DNA of 64,000 bases. It comes from Stromatinia cepivora (lineage: Eukaryota > Ascomycota > Leotiomycetes > Helotiales > Sclerotiniaceae). The notes under the pieces are model-generated. The model did not search any database. It was given only the letters and a program-made list of their open reading frames with translations, and had not been told where the DNA came from. Both the position numbers and the translations under genes were made by a program. The stretch covers positions 2,480,001 to 2,544,000 of the forward strand of contig RCTD01000001.1 in the NCBI GenBank assembly GCA_014898415.1. The letters run 5' to 3'. Every line of letters begins with the position of its first letter. Position 1 is the first letter of the stretch. Positions 43,732 through 56,795 of the stretch are shown one piece after another.

Positions 43732-44013
43732 TGTGACGCACAAGAGCCGTAGTAGAGCTGAATAAACAGGGTCAATTATATTCTTTAGAATCTACAATTG
43801 AAGAACTATAGCTCGTAAAAAGCAACTAGATATATATACACAAATATCTATTTGTAGACTGCAAAATTGTGCGTATATATTATTAGGATTACCATTTTAT
43901 CATACTAAATCATATAATTCGTAATGCATACACACAGATAATCAGCTTATAAATTGATATAAAAGATAAAAGATATCATATGGTTAACCTCTTATAATTT
44001 ACGATTCGTAATA
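43732..44013 (-). repeat. gypsy A copy 2, 3' LTR
   Basis: 282 bp. The left end TGTGACGCACAAGAGCC is the least mutated copy of this end. The inner end is next to the polypurine tract at about 44014-44030. Confidence 0.9.
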
Positions 44014-44100
44014 TTATCCCCCCCTTCGGAAAAGTTCGTCCTCGAATGTTTCACTTCTCTATTCCATTGCTATTTCATCGGAAATCAGGTTTTGTAAAGG

Positions 44101-44420
44101 TTTATAAGCTTTAAATCAATTAGATTGGTCATTTTAGTTGATTTAATCAATTTAATGGAAATTGATCAAATTGACCAAAATAACGAATGAATTGATCAAA
44201 TCGATCAAATCGTTTATCAATTGGTTAAATTAATATTGATTTGTATTCTCCTTGATTTGGAGAATCTTTAAAAGGAAAAAGTTTTAATAGAAAAGGGAAG
44301 GAAATTGAATTATGATATAATGATGATGAATGGTTAATATAGTTAATTCCGAAATCGATTAAGTTAATCGACCAAATTGATCAAATTAACCAAATTGAAC
44401 GAAATCGATAAGGGTAATGT
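44101..44420. repeat. 9-bp-periodic TTGATCAAA-type low-complexity tract in gypsy A 3' region
   Basis: Degenerate repeats of ATTGATCAA / ATTGACCAA lie in two clusters (about 44120-44235 and 44345-44410) between pol and the 3' LTR. The same period recurs at 51301-51385 outside the element. Confidence 0.6.
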
Positions 44421-45844
44421 TATATTTCGTTCTTACTATATTCAAACTTCCTTTTATATGATTTTTGAAATGATTATAGGCATAAGTTTTTTGAAATATA
44501 TTGCTTTTGTATTATCTTGGTGATGATAGCTCGTCTATTGTATGGAGTTCGGGCCATATATATATATAATCAAATTCCCTCGAATTTATATAGGTTTTCG
44601 ATCCTTTCACAATCGTATATATATACATTATTATAAAATCATAACATCTAATCTGCTATATTGAAGAATACTTTTCTTTCTCTTGATTTTATAAATGAAT
44701 CGTTATCCATATAATTATAATTATCCTTTCCGCTTTCATAGAACTTTATTCAATCAATTAATCGATTAAAAGAACCAAACAATATTGAATTGACCAGATG
44801 AAAATTGTACAGAAAGTGTAATGATATTTTAAGATCGGAAATAGGATACCAAATAAAATTGATATTGCTATTAAGTTACGAGATTCTATATAATAGGGTT
44901 TTTTGTGTTTTCTTTATTACTAAAACCTTCTTTATTTTTCATTCCGAATTATTAATTATATTAATAAACAGAAATGATTCGAATATCTAATTAGAAAAAA
45001 GATCGTTATATACCTTATATAATCGATCTAAAAGGAAAACAAAATGAATTTTCATTATAATCAAGAATTCGAACTTGAAAAAATTTCCAGATCGATTAAT
45101 AATCTTGAATCTTCTTTGAATTAGGAAGTCCAGTTTCTTGAATGATCTTTAAATAGGATAACTCTTTATATTGAGTTATATATAATCTCCGATATCGAAA
45201 TCGACTTCACATTAATAAGTATTTATAGATTTCGATATTTTGGTTTGGATATATAATAAACCTTCTTTTGTTTGTGCAAAAGCTAATTTATTGTATTCTA
45301 TGTATATACAGGTATTATATATATTTATATCATTTATTGGCTTACTAATATCTTCCTTTTATTTCTATACACATTTCAATGCATATCTGTATAGGGTTTC
45401 ATAGAGTGTAAGTCCTCTTAAGAAATCGTATGGAAGAATAAATTGTATATAATCCATTATAAATAGGAATTCTGATCAATCATTTTGATAATAATTAATA
45501 AACGATTTTAATTACTATTAAAGGTATTGATTATAAATCTCAATTTGATTATCGATTTGGAGATAATAAACAATGGATAATTTGAAATCGGTTCCTAGAA
45601 TTTGATTGAATTTCTTTCAGAATTGTAATATAAATTAAGGACTGCGATTCGATATTATAATATTAAAAGAACTATAATATCAATATATATAATAGAAATA
45701 TAATTATATTTGAACTCGAATATCGATTAATTTATAACAAAGTATAAAAATAGCTTACTTCATCAATCGATTAATAATGATTCAAATGTTATTATATTCG
45801 TATTTATCTTTATTAAAATTATAATAATCTATAGTGATGTATTG

Positions 45845-46054
45845 TTATATTCGATTAGGAATCAGAAATGGATGCAATAAACCGGGGGTACGATCATATA
45901 AAACAGAATTGTATTTATAAACATAACAATTGTATATATATCTAATTACGATATTATACATTCTGGACCAATAATATTGTTGAAATAATAAGAAATAGAT
46001 TTTGTTTATATCAGGATAAATAATAGAAACGGAATTATGGGTTTCATGAATCAA
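45845..46054 (-). pseudogene. Integrase zinc-binding (H2C2) module of gypsy A copy 2
   Basis: The minus-strand frame reads YYWSRMYNIVIRYIYNCYVYKYN, the integrase zinc-module consensus YYWPxMxxxVxxYVxxCxxCxxxK. The second zinc Cys is Tyr (CYVY for CxxC). The frame continues to PGLLHPFLIPNRI, the PxGLLQPLPIP linker before the catalytic core, and then reaches a stop. Confidence 0.85.
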
Positions 46055-46779
46055 ATAAGTTCAAAGATTATCAATATCGAGTACTATCAAATAGTTATTA
46101 TAAAACAAAAGATCATTTTGGAATAATATATACTTGTAACTTTAAATAGTTTGTATTCTGAATACTAACAAACTATTTATAGTTTTATTTACTTTGATAA
46201 TACAATTAATTAGATCGAATTGAAGAGCGATTTTACTCAAATCAATACTAATAATCGCTGTTTCATCTGAATAATACTTTTGTAAAGCTTTTTTTATGAT
46301 TTCGGTATCAATTTGGTTATCTTTAATAAATTGCTGAAAGCGATTTTTCTTCTTGGTATAATTCTGGAAATCCAATTCGTTGGTTTGATGAATTAAGGTA
46401 TCAGCAAAAGGATTATCTTTTTCAGGGCGATATATAATAATGAAGTTATAATTAATTAGAACCTTTACCCAGCAAACTTATCAAACATTGAGAATCTTGA
46501 TAATCATGAAATATTCGAGGGTTTTATAATCGGTATAAATCTTGATTTTATATAATAAACCGATGAGTTCTGTTTTTCAATAATTGAAAGATCAAATGAT
46601 TGATAGTATTTCCTTATCATGAATTTCGTAGTTCAATTCAACAGCAATTATGGTTTTGGAGAAATAAATTATGAGAAATCAATCTTTGTTATACTATTGT
46701 AATAATATATTAGTAATTATTTTATTGGATATATTTGTTTCGAATATACAAAAGAATTAATGATTATAATGTTACAGAA

Positions 46780-47640
46780 ATAAAACGAAGATAAACTTTT
46801 TCTTCAAAATATTGAATACGTTTTGGTATACTTCGTCGAATATAAACTTAATATTTGTTTTAATAAGTTCATTAAAAGATTTCGCTATTATACTGTAATC
46901 CTTAATAAATCATCGATAAAAATTGCAAAAACCAAGAAATGATTGAATCCTTTTCATTGTTGTCGGAAAAATCCAGTTCTCAATTATCTTAATTTTTTCA
47001 AGATCTATTTCTACTCTTTTAGTAGAAATAATAAAGCCCAGATATTTGATGTATATAATATTGAATTCGCATTTCTTGAGATTCATTTGTAGGTTAGTGG
47101 TTTCTAATTGTTCGAGAATTAATTTGATATGAATTTGATGTTCTTCTTTGTTCTCGGAATAAATTAGAATATCGTCGAGGTATACTATACAAAAGACATC
47201 TAGGTAATCGAATAGAATATCATTTATATAATGCTAATAGATTGCAAAACTATTCATTAATCCGAATAGTACGATCTTGCATTTGTATAATCTGTATCGG
47301 ATTCGAAAGATAATATATTCTTTTGAAACAAGATTTATTCTTATACAATAGAAAACTTGACGAATATCGAATTTGATAAAAACCTTAATACCGGAAAGCT
47401 GAAAAAACGTTTCGTTAATTAAAGGAAAAGGATATCGATCTTTACGCATTAAGGAATTCAATAATCTAAAGTCTATACAGAACTTTAAACTACTATTGGG
47501 TTTCTTGACGAATAGGATGGGTACAATATAAGGAATTTGATTAGATTCAATAAAACCTTTGCTAAGGTTATCCATAATATATTCTTTAACAACTTCCAAT
47601 TGTTCCAAGGATATCTTGTAAAGCAAATTGTAGTACAAAA
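46780..47640 (-). pseudogene. Reverse transcriptase of gypsy A copy 2
   Basis: The minus-strand frame opens YKISLEQLEVVKEYIMDNLSK, then FIESNQIPYIVPILFVKKPN, SLKFCIDFRLLN, RYPFPLI and KFDIRQVFYCIRI, the full set of Ty3/gypsy RT blocks. Past a TAG at 47234-47236 (very probably from a Gln codon) the same frame carries VYLDDILIYSENKEEH, the intact catalytic box at 47171-47182, and the thumb-region blocks up to FLGFCNFY. A TGA and a TAA follow. It is the best-preserved transposon gene in the window. Confidence 0.92.
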
Positions 47641-48699
47641 CTTATTTTTCTTCATTTTCCAATATGATTTTATAATCATAAAATCGATTAAAAGATAAGA
47701 TATTTGATTTATACTTAGAAAAAATTCGATGATATTATCAATATTCAAATAGTATTTCAGATTCTGAATTGATTTCGATTAATACTCGATCGAATTTCTT
47801 TCGAACTTTTGTATTCTTGAATTCGATTAGAACAACTAATACTCTCTCTTCCGTATATCATTTGTTCTATCGAGAATCTATTACATTATCGAGTTTTTTT
47901 AAAGTAATAATAAAAAGTTCAATTTGTTTATTTTTTTTGTATTCTAATTAGAATTTATCAGGTTTGAATATATATAGATTAAGGATTTCGGGCGATATAC
48001 AGAAAAGGCATTTGTAGATCTATAATAATAATATAATTGACTGAGAAGGAGATAAATTGAATTTGAAAAGAATCGGGACTTCTTCCTTTTCAACAAAAAT
48101 CTATATTGCATTTATATTTAAAGGTTCTTATTATATATTATCAATTATAATTGATCTATTCAATTATAAATCTTTTCGATTTCAATATTCTTTGAATTGA
48201 TTATTTCATTAATCAATATCTTATTAAATTAATCGATCGATCTTCTATTTGTAAAGAAATAATTGGATAACGAAGAGATTATTCGAATAAAAAATGATAC
48301 AAAATCTTTCTTTAAGCCATTCAAGATATTGATTGAAATAATCAAATTTCGTTCGAATCTTTAATAACCAAAATCTACTTAAAATAATATTATAACTCCT
48401 TAATTCAATAATAAAGAAAAGGACAAAGGATTATTCATGATTATCGATCATTAAATTAAAAAATATAAAATGAATAATAGTATAGCTTTATATATCATTA
48501 TACCCTTTAATTTCAATTAAAACTTCAAACAATATAATTCTGAATTTAAATATAAGAAATAAACAAATAAAGAATATAATATTAATAAAAGCGAATTCAT
48601 TTATTCCAAAATCAATAAATACTTTTGATCAATAAATATAACTATTTTTCGAAAGATTGTAAAGAAAGATGAATACTTTTTTTTTTATAAATTTGATTA

Positions 48700-50300
48700 G
48701 ATCAAGAAATCTTATATCCTGTATAATATTTAGAATGGAAATGGAATCTAAATATTTGGTTTTAAATGCTTTTCTTTTTCTAAACAGATATTCTGTATAA
48801 CTTCAATTATAGTTTCTGAACTAAAGTCTTCTTTAATATCCCGATATTCTTCGAATTCTTCTATTTCTTTTTGTACTGTTTCAATTTTATTGAGGTTATC
48901 GATATAAGGCATTGATGTATATATTGTTTTAGGAAAGGGAAAGGGCGATGAGTATTTGAAGTTCGAATAGTTATTGGGTATAACGGGATCGGTATATCCG
49001 GAAGGGGTATTCCAGAATGGAAATGGTTTTGGGAATATGAAGGTTCCAAAATTGGAGTTATTAGAATTCCGAAAAGGTTGTAAAGGGTTTGTAGTAATTG
49101 TTGGTTTGTGAATAATTATAAGGGTTTCTTGATTAATACAATATTGGTTTCGTTTTTATAATGAAACTTCGTTTTGATCTATTCTAATAAGTATATTCGT
49201 AAATTCTTTTGTAATCTTATAATCCTTAATAGATATTGTTATCATTCGCGAAAAAAAATCGGAAATCTTCTATTCGAGATCTTTAAATAAGATTTTATCG
49301 TTAATAATCTTTATTTGGATAATAAATAATCTGAATTTCCTATATCATTCTAGGAAGTTGTTATATCAAATCATATTAGGCATAATCCACATTTCGTATT
49401 GAAAGTAAGTATTATCGATTTCAATTAGGTTCTGATAAATCGCTGCAAATTGTTCAATTAATTCGAATATTGTAAGTCGGGGTATTCATATATAAAGAAT
49501 ATAATAATATACTTATACTTCCGATTCAATTTGGTCGATTATATATACACAGTGTTACATTTCACTCTTAAATGATATAACGTATAGTTCAAATTATTCT
49601 ATAACTAATAATTATTACAAACTAATTTTAAATTCAATATCATTATTAAGTTTAGTAATAAGATTTGTAGATTTTGATATATATATATTTTATTATAAAT
49701 TGTAATTAACACAGGAATATAATCTTGATCAATTAGATTGATTTCTTAAATAAAAGAACCCTTGATTATTAAATGAATTATCACTTTCTGAAAAAGAAGG
49801 AGATTTATCAAAGAACCCTAAATGATCAAATTATTTAATCAAAGTTTTCTTCCTTTGGTTTCGGGATCTTTAGGTTTGCTTAAATAAAGATCCTTAGATT
49901 TCGATTAAAGGAATAAAGGGAATCCCAGGTATTGCTATTGATCTGGATATCTATATAAACATTACTTAGGGTTCAAAAAGAGATTACATTATTGCAAAAC
50001 TTATTGTCATCATAACTTTCAATTATCGATTTTTCTCTTTCAAATTTATAATTATTATATAGAGATCTTATAATTATAATAATGATTCGAAAGAAGCAAT
50101 TGAATTGCTAAAAGTATTAGCTTTATACACTAAAATCTTCTCTTTATTAGTTTTCTTTTTTCCAATAATAATATTATCCAATCCTGTATTTATATTTTCT
50201 TCGAAGGGTTGTTGAAATAATTGAGGAAAAGGAAAAAATTCCTTAGAATATATTTTCGAAGGTTTGGAGTATACAAAAGGAGAAATTCGTTGCATTGTGA
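48700..50300 (-). pseudogene. Gag region of gypsy A copy 2, decayed
   Basis: This stretch precedes RT in the element's sense. Open fragments at 50074-50295 and 48861-49049 are Pro/Gln/Phe rich, as in the N-terminal part of fungal gypsy Gag proteins. No zinc knuckle could be seen. The call rests mainly on position. Confidence 0.5.
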
Positions 50301-50472
50301 AAATGATGATATACTTTTAAAAATATTTATATCTTCGTCAATTAGATCAGAATAGATCTTCTTCCTCTAAATATAACATTTATAAAAGTTCATCTAAAAA
50401 GGTATTATTAAAATGAGATATTATTTAGGAAACTACCAAATAGTTGGATATTTGTAAATAAATTATAGATAA

Positions 50473-50754
50473 TATAACATACAAAAACCGTAATAGAGTT
50501 AAATAAACAGGGTCAATTATATTCTTTAGAATCTATAGTTGAAGAATTATAACTCATAAGAAGCGATTAAATATATATATATAAATATCTATTTATAGAT
50601 TGTAAGATTATGTATATACATTATTAGGGTTACCATTTTATTATACTAAATCATATGATTCGTAATGTATATATACGGATGATCAGCTCATAAATTGATA
50701 TGGGAGATAAGAGGTATCATATGGTTAGCCTCCTGTGGTTCACGATTCGTGACA
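50473..50754 (-). repeat. gypsy A copy 2, 5' LTR
   Basis: 282 bp. Its outer end CTCCTGTGGTTCACGATTCGTGACA is shared with the LTR at 4763-5047; its inner end shows RIP changes relative to 43732. Confidence 0.9.
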
Positions 50755-53700
50755 CTGTTTCCCTAATTAGGAAATGAAAGATTTACAGCTTTTATCGGAA
50801 TAATTTCAATTCTTTAATAACTTTAATATCTTGGGTTTTTAATAATCTCGATTCTCGAAAGGATATCGTAGGTTTTCCGTATCAATTTTGTTGGAGGTCA
50901 CGTATTTGAATGTGATAAACCTTATAATTGGGAAGTAATAATTTAGAGACTATAATGGAATAAGCAAATATCAAATTATAATAATAAAAATTAAATGGTA
51001 TAATAATATTGTATATAATATTAAAATACAGATTCTTAATCTTCAATATTGAGGATATAATTTTTCTATATATTTTTTCCGAATTCTTTTATATATTAAT
51101 ACTTTATTTTTATTTGTTAATTTAAATAAAGATTCATCATTTCAATTACTTTAATTAATATAATAAAGGTTTTTTATTTCGAAAAATCCTAATATTCGAT
51201 TAATTTAGGTTTCTTTATTCGAATATCTATAAATTCGATGATTTTGTATATATTAATGAATTTGTAAAGTTCGAATTCGTATTTTTATATTGAATGATTA
51301 GATCGATTTGGTTGATTAAATCAATTTGATCAATTTGGTTAATTTGGTTGATTTAATTGATCAAAATGACTTAGTTGATCTTGTTTATTGTATTGATCTT
51401 ATTATTCAGAATGAATATGATATATATATATATATAAGTCGATTAGGTTTATTTGATCAATTTGATTTAATTGGTTTAATTGATCATATTGATTATATTA
51501 TTCTTATTATTCGGAATGAGTATATTTTATATATATATGAATATATATATATATATAGGCCTTTATATTGTGAAGTGATTAATGAGAGTTATTTATTATT
51601 CAATAACAACAACAAATTTCAATAATTTCATATTATTCAATTTTTACTATTATAATTTGATATTTGTTTATTCTATTATAATTTTTGAGTTATTATTTTC
51701 CAATTATAAAATTTTTTATTTTCAAATATATAACCTTCAATAAATTGTAGAGTTTAGAAAACTCTAAAACGGTTATAATTATGAAAAAAACAATTATACA
51801 ATCAAAATTCTTTACTATTTAAGATCAATACAAATCATAATTATTATTATATATTATTGTATATTGATATTATATCGAATATTATTAAAACTGTTATTGT
51901 ATATTGATATAATATCAAAATTACTCTTCTTTATTAAATATTTCATTTAATATATATCAATGATATATTATATATTTTATATATATATATAAAGATATTA
52001 TAAAAGAATTATATACAATTATTCAAATATATATATATATTATATTCGAAACTATTTATTTAAAAGAACTTCAATTACTTCGAGATAACTCATTATTATT
52101 CGTTAATTATAAATTGAAAATCGAATATCAATTATTGTTAGAATTATCCAATTTAAACTTTATTTTATAATTCGATAAATCAAAATACAGATTTCATATA
52201 TTCTACGAATTCTTAAATAGCAAATCAGAAATTATATAAAATGTTTAATTTAAAACCGAAATAAATACAAATATTAATTTAATCGAAACTGAATTTCGAT
52301 ATATCGATGAATTCAAGAATATCGATAGAGATATAATAAATTATTTAAACTTTATTCAAATCAAATATATATAAAACTTCGAATCGAACAAAATAAAAAA
52401 AAATTAATATTTTTAAGATTCGAAATCAAAATCAATAAAAAATCGAAAATAAGGAATTACAATACTCAAAAGAAAATAAAAGATATTAAATAAATTATAT
52501 ATCTTTTACAATATTCATAAATCTATATTTTCTTTTGGATTATAAAAAGGAATATATTTTATATCAAAAATTATTAATAAAATAATTTTCCGAATTTTAT
52601 TTTGAATTTATATTAAAGTTCTTGATAAAAAAATCGAATATAAATATATTTATTAAAAAAAAAAAAAATATTATATTAAATTAAAACTATAATATAGAAA
52701 CTTCAAAACCTTATTGAAATTAATTATATTGAAAATAGTTATATTGAAATCATTAAAAATTCTATTCTATTCTTGATATTAATTATATATATATTTTATA
52801 TTGAATTATATTTTATAAATACAAAAATAAAAAGAATTATTGAAAAAATTAAAATAATATTCAATAACAAATTCGAAAATATGAAATTGAATTATTATAA
52901 TTAATTCATTTAAGTAATTCAGAATATAATAAATCAAAATCAAAATAAAGGTTTTTTAACAATATTTGATTCCAATTAATATATTTCAAATTATTAAATG
53001 AAATCTATATTATCAAATATATTCGAATCTAAATCTATTAAAAATTATATTCTAATTCGAAATTTATTAAAAGAAATTCAATAAATCAATAATACTGATT
53101 TTGTATTGAAGTTATATATTTATAAAAAACTTGAATATAAATATATTCGATAAGAAAGTAAATTAATATTATATTAAATGAATACAATTCAATATAAATC
53201 AACAAATTTCATCCGAAATTTTTCGAATAATAGAATACTATTTCGAAAATCTTATGTTAATAATATATATATTCTATATAGAATTATATTATATTAGAAA
53301 TTCGAATAATAATATAAATCGAGTTACTAATTATATTGAAATTATATTCAATTATATATTCGAATATATAGAATTTTAAAATTATAAAGACTTTATATAC
53401 AAAACTTATAATATATTAAATCGATATCGAATCGAAACCTTCAATATTCTATTCGATTATTCAAAAAATACTACAAATATATTTAATTAAAATAAAATAA
53501 GTTATTATTCTTTGATATAAAATAATAACTTATTCTATTCTTATAATTTAATAATAAAATCAAATTATTATTATAAAAATTGATTATTTAATCTGTATCC
53601 CTAAAATTAAATCTAATTAAATGAATAAAATTAGGTTCTTAAAAGATATATTTAAATAATTTTGTTATTCATAAAAGATAATATAATAATATATCTTATA

Positions 53701-53899
53701 CAAAAATACTTTAATTTGTTTAAATTCAATATATATATAATATATTTGAAATTTAAATTAAAAAATATTTGAGCTATTAATATATTATATATAATAACAA
53801 ATATAATTATAAATAAAAATAAATCAAAAAGTAAAATTCGAAGGATTTATTTTAAATAAATATTTTAATTATATAAAATAATTCAACAAAGCAAAATTA
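50755..53899. other. AT-rich decayed repeat DNA, no gene seen
   Basis: The first few hundred bases keep some GC (GGAGGTCACG near 50895) and may be the remaining internal part of the gypsy B element into which gypsy A inserted. From about 51,600 onwards the sequence is almost pure A/T with stops in all frames. No coding remnant could be followed. Confidence 0.55.
51301..51385. repeat. 9-bp-period minisatellite (TTTGATCAA/TTTGGTTAA variants)
   Basis: Successive 9-mers (AATTTGATC, AATTTGGTT, AATTTGGTT, GATTTAATT, GATCAAAAT) give a three-residue period such as LVNLVDLID in the spurious open frame here. A weaker second cluster follows at about 51445-51500. The motif resembles that in the 3' region of gypsy A. 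Confidence 0.7.
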
Positions 53900-54064
53900 T
53901 ATTTAAAAATAAACAATTTCATATTTTATATTGATAGTTTTAAAATAGAACCTGAAAAATCATTTTATTTTAAATCAAATAATATAGATCCTTTTATTAA
54001 TAATAATCTTTATTTCAAATATAATAAAAAAGAAAAGGAATTTCATAAAAATATTAAAAGAATA

Positions 54065-54325
54065 TTGATTACTTTTAAATCTATTATAAATATTGATTTA
54101 ATTAAAAAGTTTCAAAGAGAAAATAAATCCGAAAACCTTTGGAATTCTATTAATAAAATATATAGCGAATCTTTATTAGATTTAATCAGCCGATATTTTA
54201 ATAAATTAATAGAATCAAGTTATTCAAATTTTAATAATATTGATGAATATATAAATAATATTATATCATTATATATATATTTAAAAGATCTGAAATATAA
54301 AATTCAAAAGTCTATTATAGTTTGA
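54065..54325 (+). pseudogene. Gag N-terminal region of copia 2
   Basis: The frame reads NLWNSINKIYSESLLDLISRYFNKL, then FNNIDEYINNIISLYIYLKDLKYKI, the UBN2-type copia Gag pattern (WxxLxxxY...L...L and IDEYxxxIxxLxxxLxxLGxxI). A TGA ends it at 54323-54325, after which the frame resumes. It is uninterrupted for 86 codons. Confidence 0.85.
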
Positions 54326-54421
54326 ATAATTTTCAATGATTTAAATAATTCATTTGATTCTTTTAAATCAAGAAAAACAAAAGAAATATTAAAAGAATTA
54401 ATAATTAATATAGATATTGAT

Positions 54422-54691
54422 ATGAAAATATTAATATTTGAATTAATATTTGAAGAATTAAAAATGAAAAATTCAATAGAAACAAATAAAGTTATTAAAC
54501 TATTAAATATTATTCCAAATTATATATATTACAATAAAAAAAATTATTTAGAAAATAAATACTTTAAAAAGCATCCTGAACTTTATAATAAAGATTATAA
54601 TAAAAATAAAAATAATTCAAAAATTAATATAAATCAAATCTATAAAAAAAATCGTATTAATAAAATGAATAAAGAATTAAAAAATCTTTGA
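54422..54691 (+). pseudogene. Gag C-terminal region of copia 2 with destroyed zinc knuckle
   Basis: The ORF shows ELIFEELKMKNSIETNKV (the Gag LxxEExR-type segment) followed by YIYYNKKNYLENKYFKKHPELY. The spacing is exactly that of a CCHC knuckle (C-x2-C-x4-H-x4-C), but all three Cys and the His read Tyr. TGT to TAT and CAT to TAT are both single RIP-type transitions. Confidence 0.85.
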
Positions 54692-56053
54692 AAAATCAAT
54701 AAAAAATTCAAAAAATCCTTTAAATCTGAATATAAAAAAGATAATGAAAAGGATCATAATAAAAAGGATTATAAAAATACAATTTTTAAAGAAAGCTTTA
54801 ATATAGAATATATAAATCAATTATTAATTGATTATTCCAAAAAGAATAACCTTGAATTTAATATAAATATAATGATTTTATTAATAAATCAAATAAATAA
54901 ATCTAAAAATAATATAATTTTAGATTCAGATATAACAAAGCATTATAACTTTAATAAAGATTGATTTATTCATTATTTTGAATATAAAAAACCAAAATTT
55001 ATTGTAACAAATAATAAAAATATTTTTATAAAAAAAATAGATAATATTCCTATAATAATTAATAATAAAAAGGTTTTATTCAGAAAAATAAAATATAGGT
55101 CTATTTTAAAATCAATTCTAATTAATACTAAAAAAACAACAAAAAAAAATTAGTTTCTTAATACTCTCTGAAAATATATTTAATTTTAATTATAAATTAT
55201 TGAATATAATAACAATTACAAAATGAATAGGAAATATATTCTATTTTAATTATAATATTAATGATAAACTTTTATTAAAATATAATTCTGATAAAATTAT
55301 TCAAAATATTAATAATAAGAATTTAAATAAAAACAAGAATGAAATTAATAATTTGAATAATAATAATATAAATCAAAAAGAATTAAATTTATAATAAAAA
55401 CATTTAAATTATATCAATGAAAATTATACTATAAAATCATTAAAAATAAAAGATTTAAATATAAATGTAAATGAATAAAACAATTGTTCATATACTAAAA
55501 TGCATCAAAATATCCAAAAAAAAATCATCTGATTTAGATTTAAATAAATATTGATATATATAGATCTTTAATAATAAATTTAAAAAAAGAAAAATATATA
55601 ACAATCTTCCTTAGTTGAATAATAAGAATTATATAGATATATCTTATTGAACTTAAGTCTGATATTTCTAATATATTAAAAGATTTTTATTATTTAATAT
55701 TAAATTAATTTAATATAAAGATTAAAATAATCAAAATAATTAATACTTTTGAATTTAAATCAAATAAATAAGAATTATTTATTAAATCAAAAAAGATAAT
55801 AATAAAATATATAAATCTATATATTGATTCTCAAAATGCAATAACCGAAAAATTAAATAGATTTTTAATATAAAATTATTAGTTTTTATTAAAGATTTAA
55901 ATACTCTTTTTTATTTGTAGTTCTATTTAATAAAAAATATAAATTATATTAAAAATAGAATCTATAATAGGATTATTAAAGATTTTCTATTTCAACTTTT
56001 ATATAATAAAAATCTTAAATTCATTTCTTTATATATTAAAATATAAAGAATAA

Positions 56054-56213
56054 AAAAATGAAAAACTTAATTATAAATCAGAAAAAGGTATATTAGTAGA
56101 TTATGAATCCTTTAATAATTTATTATTTTATATTCCTAATAGAAATAAAGTAATAAATTTAAGAGATTATATTATTAAAAAGAATATCAAATACTATAAT
56201 AGAAATAATAATA

Positions 56214-56307
<94 letters not shown>

Positions 56308-56638
56308 AAATAATAATGAAAATAATAATCAGGATCAACAATTAAATAGAAATAATAAAAGATTAAGGGTTGAAATTCCTTATAATCTAGATTTATTTAT
56401 TTTTTTAAAATCATTAAGGTATATTAAAGAAATAGAATTTAATTTAAATATTTATAATCAAGTATATATAATTTATATTGAATCATTAAATAAAGATTTA
56501 AAATTTAAAACGTTTAATAATAATAAATTATTATTATTAAATTTTAATATTAAAATTCAAGAAAAAGTTATTATTAAAAAATCAAAGAATATTAATTTAA
56601 TTATTTTTAAATTATATATAGAAATTATAAATTTATAA
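56054..56638 (+). pseudogene. copia 2 polyprotein fragment: integrase C-terminus, poly-Asn run, RT linker
   Basis: A 194-codon open stretch without a start codon. It begins SEKGILVDYESFNNLLFYIP (copia integrase C-terminal GxLVGYxxxxxYxIYxP), then an Asn run encoded by (AAT)n with one Ser, then acidic/polar linker ending RLRVEIPYNLDLFIFLKSL. Its openness contrasts with the stop-riddled flanks and is helped by the repeat. Confidence 0.78.
56204..56305 (+). repeat. (AAT)n trinucleotide repeat, 34 codons, in frame as poly-Asn
   Basis: One interruption (AGT at 56216). It is in register with the copia 2 frame and flanked by AATGAA variants to 56330. Confidence 0.95.
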
Positions 56639-56706
56639 TGGGATAAGCTATAAATAAAAGTTATAAAATATAATATAAAAACACTTGAAAATAATAAAAC
56701 TTAGGA

Positions 56707-56795
56707 TATTATTAATATTAAAAATATTAAAAATATTAAAAATATTAAAAATATTAAAAATATTAAAAATATTAAAAATATTAAAAATATTACTA
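56707..56795. repeat. Tandem ATTAAAAAT repeat (9 bp), about nine copies
   Basis: ATATTAAAA units follow each other almost perfectly within copia 2, just after the open stretch that ends at 56638. Confidence 0.9.

Larger units (their letters stand above)
43732..50754 (-). mobile_element. Ty3/gypsy retrotransposon, family A copy 2, full length, TSD CTGTT
   Basis: Two 282-bp LTRs (43732-44013 and 50473-50754) bound a 7023-bp element. CTGTT lies at 43727-43731 and again at 50755-50759. The minus-strand orientation follows from the polypurine tract (complement of TTATCCCCCCCCTTC) beside the left LTR and from the coding relics. These run from right to left: Gag (about 50,300-48,700), RT with an intact YLDD (47171-47182), RNase H, the integrase zinc-binding module (45845-46054) and the core. 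RIP damage is moderate: the RT frame has only about two stops between 47640 and 46790. Confidence 0.93.

Noticed and set aside
51326..51625. Plus-strand open frame of 99 codons with LVDLID repeats
   Set aside because: Product of a 9-bp-period repeat in AT-rich DNA; no start context or domain.
56159..56341. Minus-strand poly-Ile open frame
   Set aside because: Complement of the AAT repeat in copia 2.
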